NCBI GenBank assembly: GCA_029935325.1
Contig: JAOZKO010000043.1
Coordinates: forward strand, 1 to 13,745
DNA from: Bacteroidales bacterium
GTDB taxonomy: Bacteria; Bacteroidota; Bacteroidia; Bacteroidales; UBA1556
Direction of reading: 5' to 3'
DNA length: 13,745 bases
Each line of letters begins with the position of its first letter. Position 1 is the stretch's first letter. Below the pieces are notes generated by a model that ran no database searches, was not told the origin of the DNA, and was given only the letters and a program-made list of their open reading frames with translations. Positions 7,096 through 13,714 of this stretch are shown in pieces. The translations under genes and the position numbers were made by a program.

Positions 7096-7353
7096 ATGGA
7101 AAGCAGAAATTTAAGAAAAGAACGAACAGGTGTCGTAGTAAGTGATAAAATGGATAAAAGCATACTAGTAGTAGTGGAGCGTAAAGTGAAGCACCCTATG
7201 TATGGTAAATTCGTTAAAAAATCAAAGAAGTACTTGGCACATGACGAGAAGAATGATTGTGGAATTGGTGATACCGTTAAAATAATGGAAACCCGTCCAC
7301 TTAGTAAGAATAAATGTTGGAGATTAGTCGAAATCATTGAAAGAGCTAAATAA
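7096..7353 (+). CDS. rpsQ: 30S ribosomal protein S17
   Basis: S17 is a primary binder of the 16S rRNA 5' domain with an OB fold. The 85-residue product shows GVVVSDKMDKSI (residues 12-23), VERKVKHPMYGKF (27-39) and the family signature GDTVKIMETRPLSK (58-71). Two ATG codons stand in tandem at 7093 and 7096. I chose 7096 because it gives MESRNLRKERTG, the N-terminus I recognise from Bacteroidetes S17; starting at 7093 would add only one methionine. The stop lies two bases before the rplN start, so the two are probably translationally coupled. Confidence 0.95.
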   Translation: MESRNLRKERTGVVVSDKMDKSILVVVERKVKHPMYGKFVKKSKKYLAHDEKNDCGIGDTVKIMETRPLSKNKCWRLVEIIERAK

Positions 7354-7355
7354 TT

Positions 7356-7724
7356 ATGTTACAACAAGAATCAAGAGCAATAGTCGCCGATAATAGCGGA
7401 GCAAAGGAGATTTTAGTAATCCGAGTTTTAGGAGGTACTAAGAAACGCTATGCACGAATTGGTGATACCGTGGTGGTAACAATTAAAAGTGCTATCGCCA
7501 GTGGTAATGTAAAGAAAGGTACTGTAGCAAAAGCTGTAGTTGTTAGATCGAAAAAAGAAACTCGTCGTAATGATGGTTCCTATATACGTTTTGACGATAA
7601 TGCTGTAGTTCTGCTAAACCCGACAGGTGAAATGATGGGTACACGTATTTTTGGGCCCGTAGCTCGTGAGCTACGAGAGAAGAAATTTATGAAAATAGTT
7701 TCTCTAGCTCCTGAAGTATTATAA
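7356..7724 (+). CDS. rplN: 50S ribosomal protein L14
   Basis: L14 lies at the subunit interface, forms an intersubunit bridge with 16S rRNA, and contacts L19. The 122-residue product has the exact family length range and shows ADNSGAKE (residues 11-18), VIRVLGGTKKRYARIGD (21-37), the YIRFDDNAVVLL core (76-87) and the RIFGPVARELRE motif (97-108), ending SLAPEVL. Its ATG is only two bases after the rpsQ stop (TAATTATG), which leaves no room for an independent ribosome binding site outside rpsQ. It is the first gene of the spc group here, with no visible break from the S10 group. Confidence 0.97.
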   Translation: MLQQESRAIVADNSGAKEILVIRVLGGTKKRYARIGDTVVVTIKSAIASGNVKKGTVAKAVVVRSKKETRRNDGSYIRFDDNAVVLLNPTGEMMGTRIFGPVARELREKKFMKIVSLAPEVL

Positions 7725-7730
7725 TGTTTA

Positions 7731-7744
7731 ATCTTTAGAAAGAT
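7731..7744 (+). repeat. Short inverted repeat in the rplN-rplX gap
   Basis: ATCTTTAGAAAGAT can pair as a five-base stem with a TAGA loop, seven bases before the rplX ATG at 7752. The stem is A/T-rich with no following T-run, so it is not a convincing terminator. A weak role in translation initiation is possible, but a chance palindrome is just as likely. Confidence 0.25.
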
Positions 7745-7751
7745 ATATAAT

Positions 7752-8075
7752 ATGAGTTCAAAAGTTAAATTAAAGAAAAACGATACTGTTAAAGTTATCG
7801 CTGGTCAGGACAAAGGCAAACAAGGAAAGATTCTTCAAGTTTTTCCTGAAAAGAATAAAGCCTTAGTTGAAGGTATCAATATGGTATCTAAACACACCAA
7901 ACCAAATGCTACTCACCCACAAGGGGGAATTGTGCCGCAAGAAGCTGCAATTCATATCTCAAACTTAATGTTTGTAGATATTGAAGGTAATGCAACTAAA
8001 GTAGGTAGAAAAGTTGTAGATGGTAAAATTGTACGTTATTCTAAAAAATCAAAGAAAGGGGAGGTAATTAAGTAA
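7752..8075 (+). CDS. rplX: 50S ribosomal protein L24
   Basis: L24 is an early assembly protein that binds the 5' end of 23S rRNA and sits near the tunnel exit. The 107-residue product has an N-terminal KOW motif (about residues 9-36: DTVKVIAGQDKGKQGKI) and then the MVSKHTKP and GGIVPQEAAIHISN segments typical of bacterial L24. The gene ends in TAATG, sharing one base with the rplE start. Its last codons (GGG GAG GTA) create a Shine-Dalgarno-like GGGGAGGT upstream of rplE. A short inverted repeat at 7731-7744 lies just before its start. Confidence 0.97.
   Translation: MSSKVKLKKNDTVKVIAGQDKGKQGKILQVFPEKNKALVEGINMVSKHTKPNATHPQGGIVPQEAAIHISNLMFVDIEGNATKVGRKVVDGKIVRYSKKSKKGEVIK
8058..8065 (+). 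promoter_or_regulatory. Shine-Dalgarno-like sequence upstream of rplE
   Basis: GGGGAGGT lies inside the last codons of rplX and ten bases separate GGAGG from the rplE ATG at 8075. It is the only strong Shine-Dalgarno match placed before a gene start in this window; the other starts have A/T-rich leaders. Spacing is slightly longer than the usual optimum. GGAGG also occurs by coding chance inside rpsC, rplN and secY, so a functional role is inference. Confidence 0.4.
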
Positions 8076-8629
8076 TGAATTATTCACCAAGACTAAAAGA
8101 TAAGTATTACGACGAAATTGTTCCAGCATTGATGAAACAATTTGATTATAAGTCTGTAATGGAAGTTCCGAAATTACTTAAAATTTCGTTGAACCAAGGA
8201 GTAGGTAGTGCTATCACTGATAAGAAATTATTAGATAGTACAATCGATGAGATGACTTTAATTGCCGGTCAAAAAGCAGTTAAAACCTATTCAAAGAAAG
8301 ATATCTCTAACTTTAAGTTAAGAAAAGGTATGGGTGTTGGTTCTCGTGTTACTCTTCGTAGAGGAAGAATGTACGAATTCCTAGATCGCCTTGTTGCAGT
8401 TTCTTTACCTCGTGTTCGAGATTTTCGTGGAATTAACGATAAAGGTTTTGACGGAAGAGGAAACTATACTTTGGGAATCACCGAACAGTTAATTTTTCCA
8501 GAAATAGTAATGGATAAAGTTAGTCGTATTCAAGGAATGAATATTAGCTTTATTACTACTGCAAAGACCGATGCTGAAGCACTAGCATTATTAAAGGAAT
8601 TTGGTTTACCATTTAAAAATCAGAAATAA
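8075..8629 (+). CDS. rplE: 50S ribosomal protein L5
   Basis: L5 binds 5S rRNA and, with L18, incorporates it into the central protuberance; it also contacts P-site tRNA and S13. The 184-residue product shows LKISLNQGVG (residues 35-44), LRKGMGVGSRVTLR (82-95), LPRVRDFRG (111-119) and GNYTLGITEQ (129-138), all family hallmarks. The start overlaps the rplX stop by one base (TAATG), and the stop overlaps the rpsN start in the same way, so translation of rplX-rplE-rpsN is probably coupled. It is the only gene here with a strong Shine-Dalgarno-like sequence, GGGGAGGT, ahead of its ATG. Confidence 0.97.
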   Translation: MNYSPRLKDKYYDEIVPALMKQFDYKSVMEVPKLLKISLNQGVGSAITDKKLLDSTIDEMTLIAGQKAVKTYSKKDISNFKLRKGMGVGSRVTLRRGRMYEFLDRLVAVSLPRVRDFRGINDKGFDGRGNYTLGITEQLIFPEIVMDKVSRIQGMNISFITTAKTDAEALALLKEFGLPFKNQK

Positions 8630-8898
8630 TGGCTAAAGAATCAATGAAAGCGCGTGAGCGCAAAAGACAGAAAATGGTAGAGAAATATGCTGCAAAAAGA
8701 GCTGCATTAAAAGCTGCCGGAGACTATGAAGGTTTACAAAAATTACCTAAAAATGCCTCACCAGTTCGCCTACACAACCGTTGTCAGTTAAGCGGTCGTC
8801 CAAAAGGATATATGCGACAGTTTGGTCTATCTCGTATTAATTTCCGTGAAATGGCTCTTAATGGCCTGATCCCAGGAGTTAAGAAGGCTAGTTGGTAG
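8629..8898 (+). CDS. rpsN: 30S ribosomal protein S14, zinc-independent (C-) form
   Basis: S14 is a late-assembling head protein next to S3, S10 and S19. The 89-residue product is the long form: a basic helical N-terminal half (MKARERKRQKMVEKYAAKRAAL) precedes the core RCQLSGRPKGYMRQFGLSR (residues 51-69). Short zinc-binding S14 has two CxxC pairs. Here only C52 remains, and the second pair is replaced (RINFRE at 69-74), so no zinc ribbon can form. The start overlaps the rplE stop as TAATG. The gene ends KKASW with TAG, as is usual for the family. After it comes a 33-base spacer made almost only of A and T. Confidence 0.97.
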   Translation: MAKESMKARERKRQKMVEKYAAKRAALKAAGDYEGLQKLPKNASPVRLHNRCQLSGRPKGYMRQFGLSRINFREMALNGLIPGVKKASW

Positions 8899-8931
8899 TT
8901 TTTAATTTATTAATATTAAAATTTATTTAAG

Positions 8932-9330
8932 ATGGTAACCGATCAAATAGCAGATTATTTGACTAGAATCAGAAATGCAGTTGCTGCAAAGCACAAAGTA
9001 GTCGAAGTGCCTTCTTCAAATTTGAAAAGGGAAATGACCAAAATATTGTATAATAAAGGTTATATCCTTAGCTATAAATTTGTTGATGAGGGAGTTAAGA
9101 AAACGATTAAAATTGCATTGAAATATCACCCTGAAACAAAAGTTTCAGCGATTACTTCATTGGATCGTATTAGTAAGCCAGGTTTACGAAAGTACTCAAA
9201 TTCAAAAGAATTGCCTCGCGTATTAAACGGACTTGGAATAGCAATATTATCTACCTCCAAAGGTGTAGTTACTGATAAAGAAGCTCGTAAGCTTAATATC
9301 GGTGGTGAAGTTTTATGTTTTGTAAGCTAA
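8932..9330 (+). CDS. rpsH: 30S ribosomal protein S8
   Basis: S8 is a primary binder of the central domain of 16S rRNA. In E. coli it also represses the spc operon by binding mRNA near the L5 start; I cannot recognise such a site here. The 132-residue product shows the N-terminal DQIADYLTRIRNA (residues 4-16), SRPGLR-like SKPGLRKY (81-88), and the C-terminal signature STSKGVVTDKEAR (107-119) with GGEVLCFV. ATG 8932 gives MVTDQIADYL, the usual register. The preceding spacer lacks a Shine-Dalgarno sequence. Confidence 0.97.
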   Translation: MVTDQIADYLTRIRNAVAAKHKVVEVPSSNLKREMTKILYNKGYILSYKFVDEGVKKTIKIALKYHPETKVSAITSLDRISKPGLRKYSNSKELPRVLNGLGIAILSTSKGVVTDKEARKLNIGGEVLCFVS

Positions 9331-9350
9331 TTTTTCAAAAAAGATAGCAT

Positions 9351-9899
9351 ATGTCAAGAATAGGAAGATTACCAATAGCAATACCAGCAGGAGTTGATGT
9401 AAGTGTCAATGGAAATGCAATCATTGTTAAAGGAAAATTAGGAGAGTTGACTCGAGATGTCGACGGATTATTGGATGTTAAAGTAGAAGACGGCAGGATA
9501 ATACTAGGCAGAAAGGACGAAACTATTGAAGCTCGTTCAAAGCATGGTTTATATCGCGCACTTATAAATAATATGGTTATTGGAGTGTCTGAAGGATTTA
9601 AAATTGTTCAAGAATTAGTAGGTGTGGGTTACCGCGCTAAAAACCAAGGACAAGTTTTGGATTTATCTTTAGGTTACTCGCACCATATCTACTTTCAAAT
9701 TCCAGTAGAAGTAAAAGTTGAAACAATTGCAGAAAAAGGTAAAAACCCTTTAGTGGTACTTACTTCAATGGATAAGCAATTGGTTGGACAAGTAGCTGCA
9801 AAAATTCGCTCATTGCGTAAACCTGAGCCTTATAAAGGAAAAGGAATACGTTACCAAGGTGAAGAAATACGTAGAAAAGCTGGTAAAACAGCAGGTTAA
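9351..9899 (+). CDS. rplF: 50S ribosomal protein L6
   Basis: L6 lies at the base of the L7/L12 stalk near the sarcin-ricin loop, where elongation factors such as EF-G (encoded upstream here) bind. The 182-residue product has the two-repeat fold of the family. It begins MSRIGRLPIAIPAGV, has ELVGVGYRAKNQG at 88-100 and the signature PEPYKGKGIRYQGE (158-171) near the C-terminus. Length is standard. The gene lies 20 bases after rpsH; the leader CAAAAAAGATAGCAT has no Shine-Dalgarno match. Confidence 0.97.
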   Translation: MSRIGRLPIAIPAGVDVSVNGNAIIVKGKLGELTRDVDGLLDVKVEDGRIILGRKDETIEARSKHGLYRALINNMVIGVSEGFKIVQELVGVGYRAKNQGQVLDLSLGYSHHIYFQIPVEVKVETIAEKGKNPLVVLTSMDKQLVGQVAAKIRSLRKPEPYKGKGIRYQGEEIRRKAGKTAG

Positions 9900-9921
9900 T
9901 AATAATTAATAGTAGAGCACG

Positions 9922-10278
9922 ATGAAAAAGAATAATTCATTTCAGAGATCAAGGATCAGACGAAGAATTCGTGGCAAAGTTGCTGGAACGTCTGAAAATC
10001 CTCGATTGAGTGTTTTTAGAAGTAATAAGCAAATTTATGCTCAAATTATTGATGATAGCAAAGGTACAACACTAGCCGCAGCTTCATCAACAGATAAGGA
10101 CATAGCTTCTAAAAAAGTTAGTAAGATTGAACAAGCTAAATTAGTTGGTCAATTATTAGCGGAAAATGCCAAGCAGGCTGACGTTGAAACTGTGGTTTTT
10201 GACCGTGGTGGATATATATATCATGGTAGAGTTAAATCATTGGCTGAAGGAGCCAGAGAAGGTGGACTTAAATTTTAA
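9922..10278 (+). CDS. rplR: 50S ribosomal protein L18
   Basis: L18 binds 5S rRNA together with L5 and sits in the central protuberance. The 118-residue product starts with a basic tail (RSRIRRRIRGKVAGT, residues 9-23). The core NPRLSVFRSNKQIYAQIID (26-44) and the C-terminal FDRGGYIYHGRVKSLAEGAREGG region (from about 93) follow, all diagnostic. It lies 22 bases after rplF, and the rpsE ATG follows its TAA by six bases. Confidence 0.97.
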   Translation: MKKNNSFQRSRIRRRIRGKVAGTSENPRLSVFRSNKQIYAQIIDDSKGTTLAAASSTDKDIASKKVSKIEQAKLVGQLLAENAKQADVETVVFDRGGYIYHGRVKSLAEGAREGGLKF

Positions 10279-10284
10279 TTGGTT

Positions 10285-10803
10285 ATGGCACGAATGAAAG
10301 AAAATAGAGTAAAATCTAGCGAAATCGAGTTTAAAGATCGAGTTGTTAGTATCCAGAGAGTAACAAAAGTTACTAAAGGTGGACGTACATTTAGTTTTTC
10401 AGCTGTTATAGTCGTTGGTAATGAAAATGGCGTAGTCGGTTATGGACTAGGAAAAGCTAATGAAGTTACTGCTGCAATCGCAAAAGGAATTGATGATGCA
10501 AAAAAGCACCTTATTCATGTTCCTGTTTATAAAGGTACTGTACCTCACGAACAATTAGGTAAGTATAGTGGAGCACTTGTTTTTATTAAGCCTGCATCTG
10601 AAGGTACAGGAGTAATTGCCGGTGGAGCTATGCGTGCTGTACTCGAGAGTGTTGGAGTAAAAGACGTTTTAGCTAAGTCTAAAGGTTCTTCAAATCCTCA
10701 CTCAGTAGTAAAAGCAACTATCGATGCGCTATCACAACTTCGTGATGCTCATACAATTGCTGAGCTTCGAGGAGTGAGTTTAGATAAAGTATTTAATGGT
10801 TAA
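10285..10803 (+). CDS. rpsE: 30S ribosomal protein S5
   Basis: S5 is at the mRNA entry site and in the accuracy centre with S4 and S12. The 172-residue product has the double-stranded-RNA-binding-like N-terminal domain with FKDRVVSIQRVTKVTKGGR (residues 16-34) and FSFSAVIVVG (36-45), and the C-terminal domain with GTGVIAGGAMRAVLESVG (107-124) and KSKGSSNPHSVVKAT (131-145). I chose ATG 10285 (MARMKENRVK). A TTG at 10279 could extend it by two residues, but it would be the only non-ATG start here and adds nothing conserved. A further ATG at 10294 is possible but less likely. The gene is followed by the widest gap in the window. Confidence 0.96.
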   Translation: MARMKENRVKSSEIEFKDRVVSIQRVTKVTKGGRTFSFSAVIVVGNENGVVGYGLGKANEVTAAIAKGIDDAKKHLIHVPVYKGTVPHEQLGKYSGALVFIKPASEGTGVIAGGAMRAVLESVGVKDVLAKSKGSSNPHSVVKATIDALSQLRDAHTIAELRGVSLDKVFNG

Positions 10804-10820
10804 TTTCGGAAGCATTAATG

Positions 10821-10832
10821 TTGTATTTTTGC
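10821..10832 (+). promoter_or_regulatory. Candidate Bacteroidetes-type -7 promoter element before rpmD
   Basis: The 49-base gap between rpsE and rpmD contains TTGTATTTTTGC. Bases 10824-10831 (TATTTTTG) fit the Bacteroidetes sigma-ABfr -7 consensus TAnnTTTG exactly. Transcription would start near 10838, about 15 bases before the rpmD ATG. No TTTG or TTG is found 19-21 bases upstream at the -33 position, so the promoter is incomplete by consensus. In AT-rich DNA a chance match is possible. If real, it would let rpmD-rplO-secY-map-infA be expressed separately from upstream genes. Confidence 0.4.
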
Positions 10833-10852
10833 CCGTTTAAATTCAATTAGGA

Positions 10853-11032
10853 ATGAAGAAGCTTAAAATTAAACAAATAAAAAGCGGAATTGACCGCCCA
10901 CTACGTCAAAAGCGAACATTAATTGCTCTTGGCTTAACCAAAATGAACAGGCCTCGCGAAGTTGAAGCAAGCCCTCAAGTTCTTGGTATGATTAATAAAG
11001 TTAAGCATTTGCTTAGCGTTGAAGAAGTTTAG
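10853..11032 (+). CDS. rpmD: 50S ribosomal protein L30
   Basis: L30 is a small peripheral 50S protein that is absent from some bacterial groups. This short gene encodes 59 residues from ATG 10853 to TAG 11030-11032. It begins MKKLKIKQIKSGIDRP, followed by RQKRTLIALGLTKMNR (residues 19-34) and the V..SPQVLGMINKVKHLL segment (38-55), which is the L30 pattern of a first strand, the K.T...LGL.K...V region and a terminal helix. It stands in the normal place between rpsE and rplO. The leader has AGGA directly before the ATG, too close to act as a ribosome binding site. A candidate promoter element lies about 20 bases upstream. Confidence 0.94.
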   Translation: MKKLKIKQIKSGIDRPLRQKRTLIALGLTKMNRPREVEASPQVLGMINKVKHLLSVEEV

Positions 11033-11058
11033 TAAATAATATTATAAGATATATAGCT

Positions 11059-11505
11059 ATGGATTTAAGTAGTCTTAAACCTGCAGAAGGATCAATTAAA
11101 ACTCGTAAGAGAGTCGGTAGAGGACAAGGTTCCACACGTGGTGGTACCGCTACTCGTGGACATAAAGGACAGAAATCTCGTTCAGGATATAGCAGAAAAG
11201 CTGGTTTTGAAGGTGGACAAATGCCTTTATATCGCCGTGTGCCTAAGTTTGGATTTAAAAATATCAACCGTGTTGAATATCAAGGAGTGAATATAGATAT
11301 TATTCAAGCCTTGGTTGATAACAAAGGAATTACTGTTTTTACAAAAGATATTTTTATTGAAAATGGCATAGCTCACAAAAATGACCTAATTAAAATTTTA
11401 GGTAGAGGTGAGCTGAAAGCTAAAGTAGAAATTCATGCACACGCGTTTACAGCTACAGCACAAAAAGCTATTGAAGCTGCTGGTGGTGTTGCAACAAAAC
11501 TTTAA
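11059..11505 (+). CDS. rplO: 50S ribosomal protein L15
   Basis: L15 is a late-assembling 50S protein with a long N-terminal extension that runs through 23S rRNA. The 148-residue product has the Gly/Arg/Lys-rich N-terminus (TRKRVGRGQGSTRGGTATRG at about 15-34, then GHKGQKSRSGY) and the signature GGQMPLYRRVPKFGF (52-66). The globular C-terminal half ends in AHAFTATAQKAIEAAGG. It precedes secY by only six bases, as in most bacteria, so the channel gene shares its transcript. Confidence 0.97.
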   Translation: MDLSSLKPAEGSIKTRKRVGRGQGSTRGGTATRGHKGQKSRSGYSRKAGFEGGQMPLYRRVPKFGFKNINRVEYQGVNIDIIQALVDNKGITVFTKDIFIENGIAHKNDLIKILGRGELKAKVEIHAHAFTATAQKAIEAAGGVATKL

Positions 11506-11511
11506 TAACAC

Positions 11512-12912
11512 ATGAAGAAATTTATAGAGACTTTAACGAATATCTGGCGTATTGAAGAACTACGAAATCGTATTATTCTTACAATATCCCTTATTCTGAT
11601 ATATAGACTAGGTGCCTATGTGGTTTTGCCAGGAGTTGACCCTCGTGGATTGGAAGCACTGCAGCAGCAAGGTCAAGGAGGTTTAATTGGATTGATTAAT
11701 ATGTTCTCTGGAGGAGCATTTTCCAATGCATCTATTTTTGCACTTGGAATTATGCCTTATATCACTGCCTCTATTGTTATTCAATTACTTGGTATGGCTG
11801 TTCCTTACTTTCAGAAATTACAGAAAGAAGGAGAAAGCGGTCGTAAGAAAATTAGCCAATATACTAGATTATTAACAGTTATAATTGTAGCTTTCCAAGC
11901 ACCTGGATATATTGCTAATATGATTGGTACATTAGGAAAGTATTACCGCGATGAAGCAGGTAATATGTTGGAGACTGTACCTTTGTATATTACTTCACCT
12001 ACATTTTTCTATGTGCTATCTGTTACAATTTTAATAGCTGGAACTATGTTTATTATGTGGTTGGGTGAAAGAATTACAGATAAAGGTATTGGTAATGGTA
12101 TTTCTATAATTATTATGATAGGTATTATCGCACGCTTGCCAATGTCATTGGTGGCAGAATTTTCATCTAAAGTAACACAGCAGACCGGAGGTCTAGTAAT
12201 GTTCTTAGCAGAAATGGTATTCCTAGTTCTAGTGATTTTAGTTACCATACTATTGGTTCAAGGAACTCGTAGAGTGCCAATTAATTTTGCTAAACGAGTA
12301 GTTGGAAATAAACAATATGGTGGTGTACGTCAGTATGTACCTTTAAAAGTTAATGCTGCAGGAGTAATGCCAATCATATTTGCTCAAGCAATTATGATGT
12401 TGCCTATTACTCTTATTGGCTATGCACAATCAGATAGTATGAGTTGGTTTGCTGCTGCATTTTCTGACTTCAATGGCTTCTGGTATAATGCAACCTTTGG
12501 TATTATGATTGTGGCATTTACGTATTTTTATACAGCCATAACTATTAACCCAAATCAGATCGCTGAAGATTTAAAGAAAAACGGTGGGTTTATTCCAGGT
12601 ATAAAACCAGGGAAAAGAACAGCAGATTTCTTAGATAACATACTTTCAAGAATTACATTACCAGGATCTATTTTCTTAGCATTTGTTGCTATTATGCCTG
12701 CCTTGGTTAGTCAAGTAGGAATAAATCAGCAATTTGCTCAGTTCTTTGGAGGCACCTCTCTACTTATTTTAGTAGGAGTTGTATTGGATACATTGCAACA
12801 GATTGAAAGTCATTTGTTAATGCGTCATTACGACGGTTTAACAAAAACAGGCAGAATAAAAGGTCGTTCCTCTAATAACTTTAGTTCTAGTGGAATGGGC
12901 GGCGGTATGTAG
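11512..12912 (+). CDS. secY: Preprotein translocase subunit SecY
   Basis: SecY is the inner-membrane channel of the Sec translocon and works with SecE, SecG, SecA and the ribosome. The 466-residue product has ten predictable membrane segments, roughly at 21-40, 75-97, 117-137, 160-184, 196-213, 226-250, 280-304, 323-345, 380-400 and 410-427. The plug region is near FSGGAFSNASIFALGIMPY (65-83). The ribosome/SecA-facing loops are present: GTRRVPI (251-257) between segments 6 and 7, and NGGFIPGIKPGKRT (357-370) between 8 and 9. E. coli has the critical R357 in GIRPG; the aligned residue here is K365, which I associate with Bacteroidetes SecY. No cleavable signal is expected. The C-terminus ends in a Ser/Gly/Met tail (FSSSGMGGGM). 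adk, which sits between secY and map in Bacillus, is absent. Confidence 0.98.
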   Translation: MKKFIETLTNIWRIEELRNRIILTISLILIYRLGAYVVLPGVDPRGLEALQQQGQGGLIGLINMFSGGAFSNASIFALGIMPYITASIVIQLLGMAVPYFQKLQKEGESGRKKISQYTRLLTVIIVAFQAPGYIANMIGTLGKYYRDEAGNMLETVPLYITSPTFFYVLSVTILIAGTMFIMWLGERITDKGIGNGISIIIMIGIIARLPMSLVAEFSSKVTQQTGGLVMFLAEMVFLVLVILVTILLVQGTRRVPINFAKRVVGNKQYGGVRQYVPLKVNAAGVMPIIFAQAIMMLPITLIGYAQSDSMSWFAAAFSDFNGFWYNATFGIMIVAFTYFYTAITINPNQIAEDLKKNGGFIPGIKPGKRTADFLDNILSRITLPGSIFLAFVAIMPALVSQVGINQQFAQFFGGTSLLILVGVVLDTLQQIESHLLMRHYDGLTKTGRIKGRSSNNFSSSGMGGGM

Positions 12913-12927
12913 TTTTAACTCTGTATT

Positions 12928-13713
12928 ATGATTGTTAAAACATTAGAAGAAATAGAATTATTAAGACAAAGTTCATTACTTGTTGGCAAAACATTGGCTG
13001 AAGTCGCCAAAATCATGAAACCTGGTGTAAAAACTAGCGATATTGATAAATTGGCAGAGACTTTCATCCTTGATAGCGGAGCAAAACCTGGCTTTAAGGG
13101 CTATGGTGGTTTTCCTGCTACTTTGTGTATCTCCATTGGAGAAGAAGTAGTACACGGAATTCCTGGTAATCGTGAATTAAAGGACGGTGATTTAGTTTCA
13201 GTTGATTGTGGCACTTTTTTAAATGGTTTTTATGGCGATTATGCCTACTCATTTGCTATTGGCGAATGTGATGATAAAATCATTAAGCTTCAAGAAGCAA
13301 CTAAAGAGTCATTATATCTTGGAGCTGCACAAGCTATATTAGGAAAACGCATTGGTGATATAGGTGCTGCAATACAAAATTATGTTGAAGAACGTGGTTA
13401 TTCAGTAGTTAGAGATCTTGTTGGGCATGGAATTGGTAGAAATTTACACGAGAAGCCAGAAGTGTTTAACTATGGAAGAAAGGGAGTTGGTAAGAAGTTA
13501 CCTGAAAACTTGGTAATCTGTATTGAGCCTATGATAAATATGGGCGTAAAAGAAGTAGTACAAGATAAAGATGGTTGGACCATCCGTACTAGAGATAATC
13601 AAGCTTCAGCTCATTTTGAGCATACTGTAGTTGTAAAAGCAAATAAACCAGAATTTTTGTCAACGTATGAGTATATTGATGAAGTTTTGAAGCAGAATAT
13701 TAATATAAGATAG
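12928..13713 (+). CDS. map: Methionine aminopeptidase, type I
   Basis: This metalloenzyme removes the initiator methionine from nascent proteins at the ribosomal exit tunnel after peptide deformylase. All five metal ligands can be placed: D93 (in SVDCG), D104 (in GDYAYSF), H167 (in VGHGIGR), E200 (in CIEPM) and E231 (in HFEHT). The catalytic-pocket H76 (VVHGIPG) is also present. The 261-residue length and the lack of a long insert in the catalytic domain or an N-terminal extension indicate the type Ia form. It lies 15 bases after secY and one base before infA, so it belongs to the spc cluster. The start at ATG 12928 gives MIVKTLEEIELLRQS, a normal N-terminus. The leader CTCTGTATT has no Shine-Dalgarno match. 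Confidence 0.98.
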   Translation: MIVKTLEEIELLRQSSLLVGKTLAEVAKIMKPGVKTSDIDKLAETFILDSGAKPGFKGYGGFPATLCISIGEEVVHGIPGNRELKDGDLVSVDCGTFLNGFYGDYAYSFAIGECDDKIIKLQEATKESLYLGAAQAILGKRIGDIGAAIQNYVEERGYSVVRDLVGHGIGRNLHEKPEVFNYGRKGVGKKLPENLVICIEPMINMGVKEVVQDKDGWTIRTRDNQASAHFEHTVVVKANKPEFLSTYEYIDEVLKQNINIR

Positions 13714-13714
13714 A

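Noticed and set aside
7068..7337. Reverse-strand open frame opposite rpsQ
   Set aside because: It is antisense to a complete S17 gene and spans the rpmC-rpsQ junction with no supporting signal.
8899..8931. Spacer between rpsN and rpsH, nearly pure A/T with the palindrome TTAATATTAA (8910-8919)
   Set aside because: In a 33-base run of A and T short palindromes are expected; there is no GC stem for a terminator and no TAnnTTTG element.
10279..10284. TTG start for rpsE giving two extra residues
   Set aside because: The ATG at 10285 gives a normal S5 N-terminus, and every other start in the window is ATG.
11013..11267. Reverse-strand open frame across the rpmD end and rplO start
   Set aside because: The Pro/Cys/Arg-rich translation is what the reverse of a Gly/Arg/Lys-rich L15 N-terminus gives; not a gene.
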